Positions 14,076-26,950 of a DNA stretch of 64,000 bases are shown here, piece after piece. The translations under genes and the position numbers were made by a program. The notes below the pieces were generated by a model. It had not been told where the DNA came from and searched no databases. It worked only from the letters and a program-made list of their open reading frames with translations. Source of the stretch: Nymphaea colorata (taxonomy: Eukaryota; Streptophyta; Magnoliopsida; Nymphaeales; Nymphaeaceae); contig NC_045141.1 in NCBI RefSeq assembly GCF_008831285.2, forward strand, positions 18,968,848-19,032,847. Direction: 5' to 3'. Numbering within the stretch: position 1 is the first letter of the stretch; each line of letters starts with the position of its first letter.

Positions 14076-16674
14076 ATGGAATTTTTACAGCTCAGCTATT
14101 GTTAGAGAAAATATCAAACATGGGGCCCCGTCCTTGAAGGGTCCGTCATTAAAAAATTGCACCAACTTCAAAATATCATGGATGTTTATTTGATAAATAT
14201 TGGATAACAGGATATCCAACGAGTGGATCCATGCCCCCAAAAGCCCAAATCTCCATGGTAGACGCAATGCCAAATAAAGAAAGCAAAAGACAAAAAGAAC
14301 CCCGGCAGTGCAGATCCAATAAAGCCAGATTCAGAAATGGAAAAGTAACAAAATATCAGTGACTTTGGATCCGATCCATGTCACAAGAGAGAAGGGCCCT
14401 CCGTAAAGAAGCAATGTGTGGGTTGAAGGGGCATATTGGTCATTTTCTGAGAAAGGGCAGGACGGAGAGGAACATGGGTGACGCCATTATCTCCGCTCCC
14501 CACCATTGTGAAGACAGGCTGTAGCGCTTTGTTCTCGTCCCCGACAGCTTGTCTCCTTCTTCCAACAGGTTGTAGTATCGGTCCAAACCTTCCTCACCTT
14601 CCTCTTCATTCAATGTATTTCATTTTTTACTAGCTTCCATCCTTCTCTTCTTTTATACATGTGTGTGTGTGTGTGTGGCTTGAATCAAACATGTAAACAA
14701 CTTGAATTCATGTTATTATTGAGATTTAATTTCACAATATAAGAATCAAACACTTTGAGATATCTCACAACACGATGCAAGAATCAAACAAAACATTGTG
14801 GATTATAAAGCTTGATGCCAATCACTTCTTTATTGTATGAAAAAGATGCAATAATAACAATTCTAAAATGTAGACATGGTGGGTGCTACTTTAGTGAGAC
14901 CAATGGTATCCCGTTGTCTGATGGATTTCTTTTAAATTAATAAACAGGTAGGTACAAGACAATAATCACACTTTTTTGAAAAAAAATAGGACTCAGATTC
15001 TCTTTCTCAAGCTCAAGTCGTTGGTTTATTTGAACAATTTGAACTTGGATCGCATTCGATCAGGAGTAAACACCGCGAGTTACTTAATAAAAAGCAAAGT
15101 TTGTCTCATGAATTGTTCACAAGATCATGTACACACAATTTAAATTTTAAGTTGTTGAATGTGGTTATGATGAAATGGACTCAGCAAATAGAAGCAAACA
15201 TTAACGGAAGTTGTAACAAGAATATTTAATCTTGAATGCTTTCTTGGTGCTTGCTCACTACCTTGTGAACTGTACCATCAATTATTAGCAAATACTTTGG
15301 AGATCATTTTATAAATATATGTGAATAATGCTTCAATCTAAAAGTCTTTTTTATTAAGCAACTCTATCCTACTAATGAAGATGCACCCAAGTATTGAGTG
15401 TGTCGGCTAAAAATTCAAGGTCACTCTCATGTATATGTTCGATAGCCTCGGATCTGAGATATGAGACTACCCACTAAATTTGTGGGGATCCTAAAGCCAT
15501 GGATCTGCAGTCCGAACCCTGTCCCTCGCCAGACTCAGCACTAAAATTTTAGAATATAATATGGATCTCAAATCTGCAGTTGTGAAATCCACGGTTTGCT
15601 TTAACATGCTTTTCATGTAACATGGATTTGAGATCAGCATCAGATCTTAGATACGAGGCTATCAAAACTAAGGCTTATTCACCGCTTCTAGAGTGGGATC
15701 TACTTTTTTTTGAATAGGACATGTTTAATTATGGTGTATGAGTAATTAAAATGATATACATAAGGATAGTGAATGTTCGGAATACACAAATCCTTGTAGA
15801 TCCTGCATGCAAGTTGAAACATATAGAGATATCACCTTTTGGTACCGACACAACTCTGAACAGCTATATATGTAAGGAGAATTGTTTTTTAAATTCTAAT
15901 AGAAAGGTGATCTCAAATCAGACTATTTTCAACCGCATGTTCCTTGATCCATGAGTAGCACATCATTCACATAAGATTATTGTCCATACATCATTTTCGC
16001 ATCACTTGAAAGGAGCATTATAATTTATCTGTGATTTTCTCTTTGCCAGCCGTTTTCACCTACATTAGTTAGTGACTGTGATTGATTTTTCAAGAGCCTA
16101 ATACTCCACACACATGCTGCACCTCTTCTTTAGCAAACAGCACCGCCTTTTCGAGCAAATCCGCTGCATTCAGTGGCTAGCGAATCCCTTCATTTACAAA
16201 GAAGAAGACCCTTTTCTTTTCCGGCCACTCAGTCGCCGGAATTCGAAGTTTACGGTACATTTGAGCTTTACCAATACCGGCCAAAGTTAACGTCATTTTT
16301 ACTGCAGTAACGTTGGGTTAGGTAAGAGAGTTCCTACTGAAACATCGACTTCAATCACGCAGGTGGAAGCAACACAAGTGACGTAACAGTGATTCGTGGC
16401 CAAGAAATGGAAACCTTCCATCTTTTCTGATCTTGGACGTCTCCATCGCGTTTAAGATCGCTTCCCCATTATCTCCCCTTCGTCAAACGATTCTATCGTC
16501 ATATCTGTAGCAGAGTTGAGTTTTCAATGTCAGGGTATTAACTTCAAACATCACATCCACACTGTTGACACAGAGATAGCCAAAGCATCTTCTAACCATT
16601 TTTTTTCTTCAAAAATTCTTATCTGAAGTACGTAGACTGATGTTTACTTGGTGAATTCAAAAAGAAAACCGCAC

Positions 16675-16750
16675 AACAACGGCTTCAGAGTCTCACTCCT
16701 ATTGCTGTTTGCATAGAATTGGCTAACAACGGCTTCAGAGTCTCACTCCT
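16675..16750. repeat. Short direct duplication, 26 bp repeated at 50-bp spacing
   Basis: The word AACAACGGCTTCAGAGTCTC plus CACTCCT ends at 16700 and again, identical, at 16750. The 24 bases between the copies are unique. It is a recent local duplication with no evident function. Confidence 0.85.
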
Positions 16751-17702
16751 AAACATAAATTGCTCATATCATGACGAAGCTTAGTGACCATAAGACGGAT
16801 TATACATACTTTCCATTTATAACAATTGTATTTATTTTTTTAATAATCTGTCTACATTCAACACATTTTGAACTTAAAAAGACTGATACTTTTCAAATGG
16901 GTAGCTAAAATTCCATAAAAAACTTAACCAATTTTTTAGCTTATGAAGTTCATCTTATATTTTTAGCAAGTATGATTTTTCGTTGTTTATAAGATTTTAG
17001 ACACATTGGAATTGATTCAAAAGTGCCACAGTACCAGCATGAGTTGCTTTTCCAACTAGTTAATAGCTCCTTCAAACCACATAATTCTGCTGTATTCTTG
17101 TAGATTTGAGTTGGCTTCGAGGAGATTAGGAGCATATGGTAAACCGCCTGATCTCTCCAAGTAACCATGAACTCATAGAACAAGGGGAGAAGGGGTCTCC
17201 TCACCTCTCGCCGACGGCCTTCATAATTGAGCCGTCTTTGTCGTGCCTCTTCAAATTTTGTAGCTCCAATTTGTTCTTTTGTTTTCTTTTTTTTTGGGGA
17301 AGAGTACAAAAACGAGTGCTATGTGGCCGATCTGAAAGTGGGTTGACAGGAGTTGGTCCGGATGAAAAATATCTGGACCGGGAAGGCGAGAGACATGCAA
17401 AAAATCGGCGATTATTTCCGACGAGGGGTGGGCGGGACGGTGACCCGCGAAATCGGGGGGCGGGGTGGCAGCAGAAAGAGACGGTGGGGAGGGAAGACAC
17501 GAATTGATAATTGGTGGTGGTGGTGGTCGAGGGTTGGACGACCGTTGGATGCTTCGTCCTTCGTCCTCTGTCCTCGTCCCCTCCACCGGAAATGGCCCAG
17601 CGCGGACAATAAACAACTATTTGCCAAAATAATTCACGGAGCACTCTAATAAGCACTTCTCCCCTTCTTCTTCCTCTTCTTCTTCTCTCGTTACTGCTAC
17701 AA

Positions 17703-17745
17703 CTCTCTCTCTCTCTCTCACTCACTCACTCTGTGTGTGTGTGGA
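17703..17745 (+). repeat. CT/CACT/GT microsatellite in the remorin 5' leader
   Basis: A pyrimidine-rich CT run, then CACT and GT repeats, directly upstream of the remorin start at 17756. Such CT tracts are common in plant 5' leaders. In-frame translation upstream of the start gives only a short MCVEVVV extension. Confidence 0.7.
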
Positions 17746-17755
17746 AGTGGTGGTG

Positions 17756-20700
17756 ATGGAAGGGGAAAAGCCCAAGGTGGAAGAGGTCGGAGGGACGGCG
17801 GAGCCCCAGCCGCATGCTCCGGTGGACGTGGCGGACGAGAAGGCCGTCGTCACCGCGCCACCACCAGCCGCGGAGCCCGATGATACCAAGGCTCTGGCCA
17901 TCGTTGAGAGTGAGATCCGCTGTCCTTGCACCCGTGCTTCTTTTTCTGCTCAACTTTTAGCGGTGTCTGCAGTATTTGCAAATTTTCATGAATTCTAGAG
18001 TTTTGTTTGCTCGTAGTGGTGTTTGCTCATTTTTATTTTTGTTATTCAGAGATCTCTTGGTTGTGAATTATGGTCCTTATGAAGAAGCTGGTCAGTTTTC
18101 TGTTTTCGTTTTTCTTTTTTTTAAGGTTTGTGTTTCTGGCTCTGCCAATTTCCATTTTTTTTTATGGACCAACGAGGTAGGAACTTTCTTTTGTCTTTAC
18201 TGAAAAGGATGAGAGGAAGGTTTATCCTTCACCTTTAGCAACTTGAAGTGTGGCTAGTCTCCAGAGTATGGAAAAGAAGAAAAACTACGCTTAGAATAGT
18301 ATATGTTTCCTGTATACTCTCTTTCCTCTCTGGTGAATGAATTGTTTGGTTATCTCTTATTGCTTTGGTTCGTTGGTTAATAGCAGGTGTTTTTTTAGTA
18401 ATTTTTAGTTGTTGTTGCTACAGACCTTTTTTTTTTTCACGTAATCCTTTTTTGTGTTTATGCGGCTTGTAGAGGAAACTTTTGACGTACAATTTTAGGG
18501 GGAAGGGAGTCTTCTTGCCTTTGTATTTTGCTTCTGCACTTCATAGAGGTGTCAAGTATTTTTTTTGGACATCCTATCGCAGAGGAGAAGATCTAAAATT
18601 CTGGGTCATAATTTTTTTTTTTTAGAAATTTTCTGTTCATGTTCGCATATAATTTTTAAATTTTCTGTTAATTTCTTGTATTTTTGCAATTTTGATTCGT
18701 GTTGTTTTTTGTTTCTGGCATTTTTCTATACAACAACAGGGAGCAATAATGGTAATGCTTATATTCCTATCTGTTTCCATTGATCACTTATTTGGTAAAT
18801 TTGAAGGGTTGAAGTCGTCTACTCAATTGCTTATCCATGATTCGACTCTCTCTTCCTGTGAAAACCAGATTCAGCCGCTACCAACATATAATTTGACAAA
18901 ATCGATAGATCTGCTATTGATACTGATTTAGGTTTCTGTTTTAAATTTTAAATTCAAAGAAAGGTGACGTAAATATTTTGGCTTTTACTTCTACTGGAGA
19001 GGTTCCTATTCGGTACTTCCAATGCTTGTTATTCTGTATATTTAGAATTGCTTTAAACATTAGTGTGACAAGGTTCTGGATTCGATTTTTCAGGTTGAGG
19101 ATACTTACTACTTTTGGATTTTTCTGACATGAATTTGGAACAAATCTTGCTGGTGGTTATTTTATATGGTCTGTGGCTGCTGACGGGTTTGCATGACAAG
19201 ATGCATGTTACTGTTTGAGGTTGCCAGTAGATATATCCATTTGGACATGTTCCACAATTCGGGATTAATCTTATCTTGAACTATCTCTATATGGTCTGTG
19301 GTCCTTGACACATTATGGGCATTAAATTGATATCCCTTAGTCGAAGATGTGATGGGTTGGTGAGAAAACACCAAATGCTTTTCAGTCCTTTTCATGCTTT
19401 TTTATTTTTTTACTGTTTAACCTTGCTGTTTTCATTCTCTTGCCTGTTTAAAAAGGAGATTTTGGAAGCTAATTTTCTTCCTTGAGTTGGTGGCTCTCTA
19501 TCTAGACCTCGTTTGTTTTGAGCCTTTGGGATGAACTAACATTCTAGTGCAAACAATTGAAATTTTTTACTGTGAAATGTATTAGATATACCTTTTTCTT
19601 GCTGTTTCAGTTTCATTCTTTTGCACAGTAAACTTTGTGGATCTAGATTGTTTTGTAAGAACTATGAAATAATCTTCTTCTCTGGCATTTAATTCTTTTC
19701 TATCATCAGAGGTTGCAGAACCAGCTCCCCCTGCTCTAGAGAAAGATTCAGGAGGTTCTATTAACAGAGGTACGTCTTAGCAGCTAGCTGCTATACTATC
19801 TGCTGAAGAATCTGAACTTCACATCTATCAGTTATATTGGTTGCCCTTGCTGAATTTTGTGAAGCTTTGCTCTAATGCGTAATCTTTTCTCCCTTTGTTA
19901 TGATTGTGGTGTTAGATGCTGTTCTTGCAAAGGTTGAAAGTGAGAAGAAAGTGTCCCTGATCAAAGCATGGGAAGAGAATGAAAAGACAAAAGCTGAGAA
20001 CAAGTATGGTGCTGTCCTTTCAAATAGTTGAATACTTGATGTATCTTTCGAGCAGTTTCAATGAATTACTAATCATTAAACACTGTCTTGGACTATCTTT
20101 ATTGACCCAAAGTCATGATGTAACCCGGAGAAGTAACTGCCTGAAGTATTATTCCAACTTTTGACTAGACTGCATGAAAATCAGTACAGGTGCCTGAGTT
20201 TGGATCTCAGTCTTCAGCATGGATTCTTAGAGGAAGTTGAAACTTTTCATATTTTGGCCATCTACCAGATGAACTTATCCTTTTTGTCTTATGTTTTTTT
20301 TCACTAATCTTTCTGGCTAATCATCATAGTGTGTCAACGTGGGAGGCTGGGACCATCCAGCAAGGTTGATGAAGTGCTACGCAGGAAGCCAGTACTGTAA
20401 ATATTTGAGAATACAAATTTTACTGATTAAATTTTAGCCCTGCTTGGAAAAGAATTTCTACATGATGCAATGTCAAAGTCACCCTTGAGCGACTCAGTAT
20501 GACATATGGTGATCTTATGTTTCATGTGCAAGCCTGAAGACTAATGATTTCAGTATCATCTTTTTTCTCCTTTGAACCTTGCACCTATCCTTCGAGTTAT
20601 GCTGTTGTCTCTATTTTTACCGTAGCTTAATGATAAGTGTTCAGTTCAAAGATACTGTTGAAGAAAGTGTTTGTGGGCTGACTATTGCACCGCTTGTGGT

Positions 20701-21375
20701 TAACAGGTTCCAGAAAAGGCTTTCAGATATTGGATCGTGGGAGAATGCACAGAAGGCTGCCCTGGAAGCTAAACTGAAAAGTTTGGAGGTAGTTTCCTAA
20801 CCTTGCAGGGCTTTTGTCTATATTACTGGATCTTTTGTTAATAATTTTTCACGCGTTACTTGGAACTTGTTTCTACTTTTTTGGGCTATTTGGTAAAGGA
20901 TATCTGGAAATTCTTATTAATGTTTATTGCAATTGAATCTGCTTATTAATCTGTCTAAGAGTCTGGAAAAGTATGGATGATCCTTTTATTTTTTCCTGTT
21001 CAAAAAACATTGATGTACTAGTCTGCTCCTTATTTTTACTTTAATTCTGATCCTATAGGATGTTGTTAAGCTGGATATTGATCAGTTTTCAACATAAAAA
21101 ATCATCAAAAGAAACTTGCCTATCATAATGTCATTAAATGATTAAAGACATTCAAATATTTTCTCTATGTATAGGAAAGCTATGAAAAGAAGAAGGCTGC
21201 ATGTGCTGAGAAAATGAAGAACAAGGTTGCAATAGTGCATAAGTCTGCGGAGGAGAAACGGGCAATAGCTGAGGCTAAAAAAGGTGAAGAGTTGCTTGTG
21301 GCTGAAGAGAAAGCTGCAAAATACCGAGCAACAGGTCTGACACCGAAAAAGCTCTTTGGTTGCTTTGGGAGCTAA
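17756..21375 (+). CDS. REM: Remorin, 5 exons
   Basis: Spliced CDS of 194 residues. Exons: 17756-17909, 19710-19769, 19916-20003, 20707-20788, 21175-21375; every junction is GT-AG and in phase. Remorins are plant plasma-membrane nanodomain scaffolds involved in plasmodesmata, virus spread and immune signalling. The N-terminus (about 1-70) is the usual disordered, Pro/Ala/Glu-rich variable part. About residues 75-190 form the conserved remorin C-terminal coiled coil, including KVSLIKAWEENEKTKAENK, RLSDIGSWENAQKA and KKKAACAEKMKNKVA. The protein ends KKLFGCFGS, the amphipathic membrane anchor whose cysteine is typically S-acylated. A start seven codons upstream (17735) would add MCVEVVV; I prefer 17756 because group-1 remorins usually begin with an acidic ME... 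segment. Length and architecture are normal. A long first intron (1.8 kb) follows the variable region. Confidence 0.95.
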
Positions 21376-22320
21376 TGTGATTATCTCCTTCCTGGAGAAA
21401 AACATTGCTAGCTTCTTGTGTACGTTTTTATCAGTTCTATTCTTTAATTGTTCCAGTGTGTTAAGTATCATGTGTAAATATTGTTTCATCACGTACCGGT
21501 GCTTGGGTGATGTTTCTGTTGGTGTCTATTTGTGTCTGACAAAAACTAAGTCCGATGACAATGGACGTCTTTTCAGTTGGATTTGTTCTCAATCTTGTAC
21601 AGTTGATTTCCTGGATAATTTTCTGCTGTTCGTTTAACAAATAAAGTTTGTGAATTTATTAGGAATTTGGAAAGATCTGCAGGCAGGTTATCAAAAGAAT
21701 AACGTGTCCAAGATAGAATACATTTAACCACGTGCGCAACTCTGCTTTTCTTGATAGTGGGTCATCGCAGGCTTAACAATGAAATCTTTTCCCAACTCTC
21801 AAATGTTTAAAATGGTTTGTCAGTGTGCCCCTTGAAAGTTTTGTGGTAGTTTGATGGTCATGCACAGTTGAGTTTCTTATTACTTTGTGTAGCTCGTTTG
21901 AGTGTTGAACTGAAGTTGGCTGCAGGTCGTGGTCCTGTTAAAAATGGAGGGTGCTCTAGTTAGTTTTGCGTTAGGTCATCAAATGATGAAAGTAGATAAT
22001 GGAAAACCCAAACTATGAAACTTAATTCCTCTTTGTTGGAAATGCAGAAGGTTGGCTTGCTGCATTTGTTTATAACTGCAAGTTGAAAGTGAAGTGATTT
22101 ACCTTGGCTAACTGCAACTTTTCATCCTGAAGGTTTTGCTTTGTACGAGCCTAAATTTGCATTTACATGTACTGGAATGATACACAAAAGTTATAAGATC
22201 TCTTTATGTTTCAGTCAGTGTCTAATGAAATCGAGCAGCAGTAGCCTCAAGCAGGTTGTTGTAGGTTCCCTTTTGGCTTTAGAAGAATAATTTTGAGTTC
22301 AAATTACCACTGTTTTTTGC
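21376..22320. other. 3' flank of remorin
   Basis: Remorin 3' untranslated region grading into AT-rich intergenic DNA. No gene seen. Confidence 0.5.
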
Positions 22321-22323
22321 ATA

Positions 22324-22527
22324 AGCCTAAGGGTCGTTTGGAACTGTTTGGAACACTGAGGATTTTGTAAAATGAGCATTTTGTAAATCTGTTCTAAAGA
22401 TTGGGGTAGATTAGATTAGGGTAGATTCATGGGGACACTAGTTTTAGTGTTTTATAAATTTACTTCAATCTTTAAGGTAGACTTATAGAACACTTACAAA
22501 GTATTTTAAATGTCAAACGATGCTTAC
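22324..22527. mobile_element. MITE-like element, copy 1
   Basis: The segment opens GGGTCGTTTGGAAC and closes near GTCAAACGATGCTT, whose reverse complement (AAGCATCGTTTGAC) matches the opening imperfectly. AAAGATTGGGGTAGATT inside also pairs with an inverted copy (AATTTACTTCAATCTTT). A related segment lies at about 26200-26365. Short length, imperfect terminal inverted repeats and no coding capacity suggest a non-autonomous DNA transposon. Confidence 0.45.
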
Positions 22528-22623
22528 AAACATAAGCTTTGGCCTTTCTTTGAGGTAGATTTATGCAACACTTACAAAGTATTCCAACTATCAAACGATG
22601 CTTGTGAACATAAGCTTTGGCCT
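22474..22623. repeat. Tandem duplication, about 77-bp period
   Basis: Copy one (22474-22546) and copy two (22552-22623) share AACACTTACAAAGTATT, TCAAACGATGCTT and CATAAGCTTTGGCCT with a few substitutions. It overlaps the end of the MITE-like element, so the element's terminus appears to be duplicated. Confidence 0.8.
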
Positions 22624-22633
22624 CTGGGGATAA

Positions 22634-22717
22634 GGTTACTAATTTCATGGTTTTACATGCTGAATGTCATAGACTATAATGTTACTAATTTCATGGTTTT
22701 ACATGCTGAATGTCATA
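22634..22717. repeat. Tandem duplication, about 46-bp period
   Basis: GTTACTAATTTCATGGTTTT followed by ACATGCTGAATGTCATA occurs at 22635 and again at 22681, identical over 37 bases. Confidence 0.9.
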
Positions 22718-22844
22718 AGTCTGCATGTTAAAGGAAGATTGGAAAGCATTCGCTGAATCGGCGGCTTGATAGCTCCATTCTCAATTTTCTTTGTTTGCTG
22801 AAGGCCTTATGGCTTCAACCTTGCGTGCTCATAACTCTGAAGGA

Positions 22845-23062
22845 GAAACTGAATTGCTACTATTACAAACTTTTGAAGAGCAAAGACCGTCTTCATCGAA
22901 AGCAAATATATTAGATTTTCTTTTCCTTCATGGCTGAACAAGGGAAGTATTCTCCGAAACCTGAATTGCTACTATTACAAACTTTTGAAGAGCAAAGACT
23001 GTCTTCATCGAAAGCAAATATATTAGATTTTCTTTTCCTCCATGGCTGAACAAGGGGAGTAT
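22845..23062. repeat. Tandem duplication, about 112-bp period
   Basis: Two near-identical copies, about 22845-22950 and 22956-23062. They share GAATTGCTACTATTACAAAC, TTTTGAAGAGCAAAGAC and CATGGCTGAACAAGG, with about four differences. I recognise no coding meaning. Confidence 0.9.
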
Positions 23063-24200
23063 GTTGAGAAGAGAAATCCGTTGTCCCCCTAGAATATAGA
23101 GATGCTTTCAGTGCCTCAGGATACCACTTTTATTGCATTTCATCTTGTGTGTAAGTGGCTCTACTTTTGCTAAACAAGGGAGTTGATGCTTTGGGGATTC
23201 AAGAAAGAAACTTACCACATAACAACCCCCCGGGTTGACAAATGCACCAACAATTTTTTTTTTCAACTTGTCACCGCCAAAATTTGCCAACATCTTAGCC
23301 AATATCTTGCCTGTACCGTGCCCGTCAGATATTTATCGTCATCCCCTCATGAATTACCAATACTCAAGGGTGTTGATCAATGAACACATAGAACAACACT
23401 AATTAGGTAAGATCCTTTCATGCATACCGAACTAATCCTACTATTTATTCCTTCTCAAATTTGCAAGGTTAGCTTCCGCTAACCTTACAAATTTAATGTA
23501 TACAATTGTTTTTTTAAGAGTGAAGAACTAATGTATGGTTCCGTTACAATGCGTACATAAGTTTTTCTGAAAGTGTAAAGATTAATAACCCCCAAAATAT
23601 TCATAAAACTAACATTTTTTTAGAAATTCCATACTGAGCAAATGAACCAGAATAAATGTGTCTATCACGTTGCTTAAAAAAAACCTCTGTCTCAGAGTTG
23701 TATTTGAGAATATATGCATATTTCAATTATGTCACAGTCGAACCTTTTTAGAATAATGAATCTCCCAATTGATGGGTTTCACCAAACCACTCATGGATTT
23801 CATTTGATTAACTTTCTCTTAAGATCTAAAAGACGGCATACCATACCGAGCATAGGCAGCTTTTGCTGAATCACGGCAACTACAAATATAAGGCAGTAAG
23901 GAAGAGTGACAGCCGCTAACTACAAAGATCTCTGATCCATCTTGGGATGATTCTATCCCAATCCGCAACATTAGCACCGAATTTGTCAGAATCGTCCCCT
24001 TGCAAACATGATATTGGCTGACACCAGTGTTGTAAAAATTCGATTTGCAAACAGAATCGGCGGAGCTGCCTATTCCGATTCACCGATTTAATTGAATTGG
24101 TTGTGAATCGTCAACCGATGTTTAAGTCATTTTCTAAATATAAATAAAAATACAAAAGAATAATTAAAAATAAAAAATATGATAATTCTATGAACAGTTA

Positions 24201-24514
24201 GGGGACGTTTGAATTACACCACGAAGCCACGTATTGGAAACAGAATCAGGATTTTTGCTTTCAAAAATAGATTTTTTAAAATATCGTGTGCCATCAAAAC
24301 TGGGTTATGAGGAAAACCCAGTTTTGACAAATTTGTTTAGTAAAAAAGGGTGAAACCCAGAGTCCCCTCATGCTATTCATGAAAAGCCTGAACAAGCAGA
24401 CCAAATTTTCAGAACAAATAAACCAAAATTTCAGAACTCGATACAAAGCTTGGTTTTCATAAAACAAGTTTTCACAAAACTCGATTAGACAAGAGAGTCA
24501 CTCAAACGCCTTCC
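24201..24514. mobile_element. MITE-like element of about 310 bp
   Basis: It begins GGGGACGTTTGAAT and ends CTCAAACGCCTTCC, an imperfect terminal inverted repeat around CGTTTGA. The interior has further inverted words (AACTGGGTT against AACCCAGTTTT) and no coding potential. This layout is typical of hAT- or Mutator-type non-autonomous elements. I could not identify target-site duplications. Confidence 0.45.
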
Positions 24515-25755
24515 ATGGTGCCCTTAAATTCAAGCAGATTGGGAGCAGTTCCGATAACACTGGTTGATACCAATTAACCTAAAAAATTATGTGTTCTTTC
24601 TGTTACTTTTCTTATTCTAATGAGAAACGAGAAAATAAGCAGACATGAGCCAAAGCATATATTCCAATGATACACTCATACAGGTGAGCAAATCGATGCG
24701 ATGGAGATACCAAAACAGACAAAGTGTCCAGCACAATCGGACAGGTTCCTCGTCAGTACGCGCACGGTCACATCGTAATTTCCCGCGGTGCTGGCAGGGC
24801 AGAGGGTTCATCGTCTCCGGAAGGCTCTTACAGAAACTATTATTACAGAAAGATGTATGCAGTTTATTTCGTTCTGTCACAATCGAATCTTGTATTGCTC
24901 AGTTATCTATGATGCGTAGATGGGTTGTTATGAAGCTCATTACAGAACAAAAGTATCAGAATTTTTTAAGCATCATTCACGTGAAAATATGGTTTTGATC
25001 ATATGCTGTTTGCGAAGGTAACAAGAAATAAAGGTTATTTAAGATGATATAATTCGTGAGTATGAGAGCTATTATATTATAGTGATCGATGAACAACGGG
25101 AGGAACCAGATGAGCTGTCTACCCACGCAATCTCTTTGACTCGACTTGGTGGTGGGTGGGAGAGGTGAAAGAGATACTGTCACCTCCCACCAACCAACGG
25201 AGAGAAAATGATCAACATGAAACACCCCCGCAAATAATTCACGGTGACTTCTACTTCTCCACCGTTTTTGTTGGAATTAAATACTCGGGTAGTCAATCGA
25301 CAAACTGAGGGATATCACAGTGAATGAAGCACAAGTACCGGAAAGATAAAAAAAAAATTGATAGCCACGGTTCTGAGGTCAGAGTTTGATTTGAAATTTC
25401 TTTATGTGGGACCCGCGGTGCAAACAAACTCCAGATTTTACGTCACTACGTGAAAAAAGTGAATTAGATTCTTATCAATGTCAAATCTTCAGATCTGAGA
25501 TTCTCATTAATCTCAAATCACCTTGGATCTCAGATTTCAAACTAACAAATATTCTCCCGAGTTGCCAATTTACATGAATACATAAGAAGTTACAGCGTTA
25601 AGTTTCGGATTAAGACTCTCATCCGTCTTTCTTCTGATCATGGTCAGGAATCTTCCAACTGTTGTTGGCACCACAAAAGTATTCATTAATTATAGGGAGA
25701 ATTCAAGCTCTTTATTTTGGTTGTTGGAATTAAAGGCATTTACAAGCATTGAGGG

Positions 25756-25900
25756 GTGCGGCGTACCTGGTTGGTTGGGTCAGCGGTTGGTAGGCCGACC
25801 TCTGGTTCAGATTCCAGAGGCACCTGTCCTTTACAAAAGCGGATGCGTGACCGGATTATGGGGTCGGAGAAAGGTTTTGAGGGTTTTCATGCTTTGCACA
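25756..25900 (+). mobile_element. Possible tRNA-derived SINE
   Basis: GGTTCAGATTCC at 25804-25815 resembles a Pol III B box (GGTTCRANTCC). TGGTTGGTTGGGTCAGC about 40 bases upstream could be a degenerate A box. The segment is GC-rich compared with its surroundings. No tRNA cloverleaf is evident and I see no second copy in this window, so this is tentative. Confidence 0.3.
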
Positions 25901-26204
25901 TGAGTGACCAAAAGGCTGAGCCTAACAAGATGAGAGAAATTAGCATTCTATCAAGTTTGCTTCTTGTAAGGGTTCATGTTCCTTTACTTGAAAACAAACT
26001 TGATTACTGGCTTAGATTTTAGTCAGAGCAGCTCCATCTCTCCTCCTTTTGAAATTGTAATGAACGTAGAGAACTGCTCTTTCGACTTACAAAAAAATCT
26101 GCTTCGAGGGGCATAGCTTAAACAAGTGAACTTGGGGTGCGTTATATAGCATGTCTCTGGTTCAAGCACATGAGAGCTGTATTTATGTAACCTAAGGGGT
26201 TGCG

Positions 26205-26365
26205 TGACAGTCGTAACACTATGTGAATGTTTTATGATTCTACCCCAAAGTTTATGACAGATTCATAGAACACTATAGCTCAGTGTCCATAAATCTAGCT
26301 TAATCTTTGGAGTAGATTCATCGAACACTCATAAACTGTTCCATTTGCCAAAAGACCTCTAAAGA
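26205..26365. mobile_element. MITE-like element, copy 2 of the 22.3-kb family
   Basis: It shares AGATTCATAGAACACT, TGTCCATAAATCT and TTTGGAGTAGATTCAT-type words with 22324-22527 and ends TTGCCAAAAGACCTCT, like an inverted GGTC(G/T)TTTGG terminus. It is diverged and non-coding. Confidence 0.35.
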
Positions 26366-26918
26366 GTGAGTCCTATGTATAAGTTGAAGCACGTGGAGAT
26401 CTTGCCGCTTGGTACTGATGCAAGACTAGACCCTAAAAAAAAGGGAAATGAGGGGACTTTGGCTTGCCTCCAAGCAATGAGATTTTTCTGCACTGTCACC
26501 CGGACTTACGTGAAAAATATTTCGAATTGCTCTTAGTTTAAAGTTTGAACACACTTGGGGTGATGATTGATGATCTTGAATAGAAAAGTTAGGCGGGGCA
26601 ATATATGTGTCATCTTTTGTTGAGTTGAAAGATGAGGCGATCATGCAACATGTTTCTTCAATTTGTGAGGTCGCCTAATCTTGTTGTCGGATTTTCTTTT
26701 TTCTAAAAAGAAAAATAGTTGTCATCTCTTTGTCAAATAAGTAGGATGAGTGTTGTCCTTATCATATCATATTAGTTAAACACAACAGTCTCCAGATATG
26801 GACCAATATGGTTTTTGCGAAATTTTGTGTTTTTTAGTTTTTATTTGAGATAAATGATTTTTGTTAATATGAACAAAAAAAATAAAAGTATAATATGAAA
26901 GGGCAAAAAATTACAATA

Positions 26919-26922
<4 letters not shown>

Positions 26923-26950
<28 letters not shown>
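26923..26950. repeat. (AG)14 microsatellite
   Basis: Perfect AG dinucleotide run. A second interrupted GA-rich stretch follows at about 27027-27047. Confidence 0.95.

Larger units (their letters stand above)
10201..17200. other. Intergenic region with decayed repeats, no gene recognised
   Basis: About 7 kb of AT-rich sequence. The region 11000-11110 resembles a GC-richer gene leader (CCCTAAGGCCCTCCC), but no coding frame follows. Degenerate stretches rich in GGTCGGGT or GACCCGAAC words at 12190-12350 and 12640-12860 look like eroded transposon sequence. Two copies of an LTR-like repeat lie at 13.7-14.1 kb, and a 50-bp-period duplication at 16675-16750. Both are listed separately. Confidence 0.5.

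Noticed and set aside
17201-17725. Several long overlapping open frames upstream of remorin on both strands
   Set aside because: GC-rich, low-complexity promoter and leader sequence. The frames have no recognisable domain and oppose or precede the remorin start.
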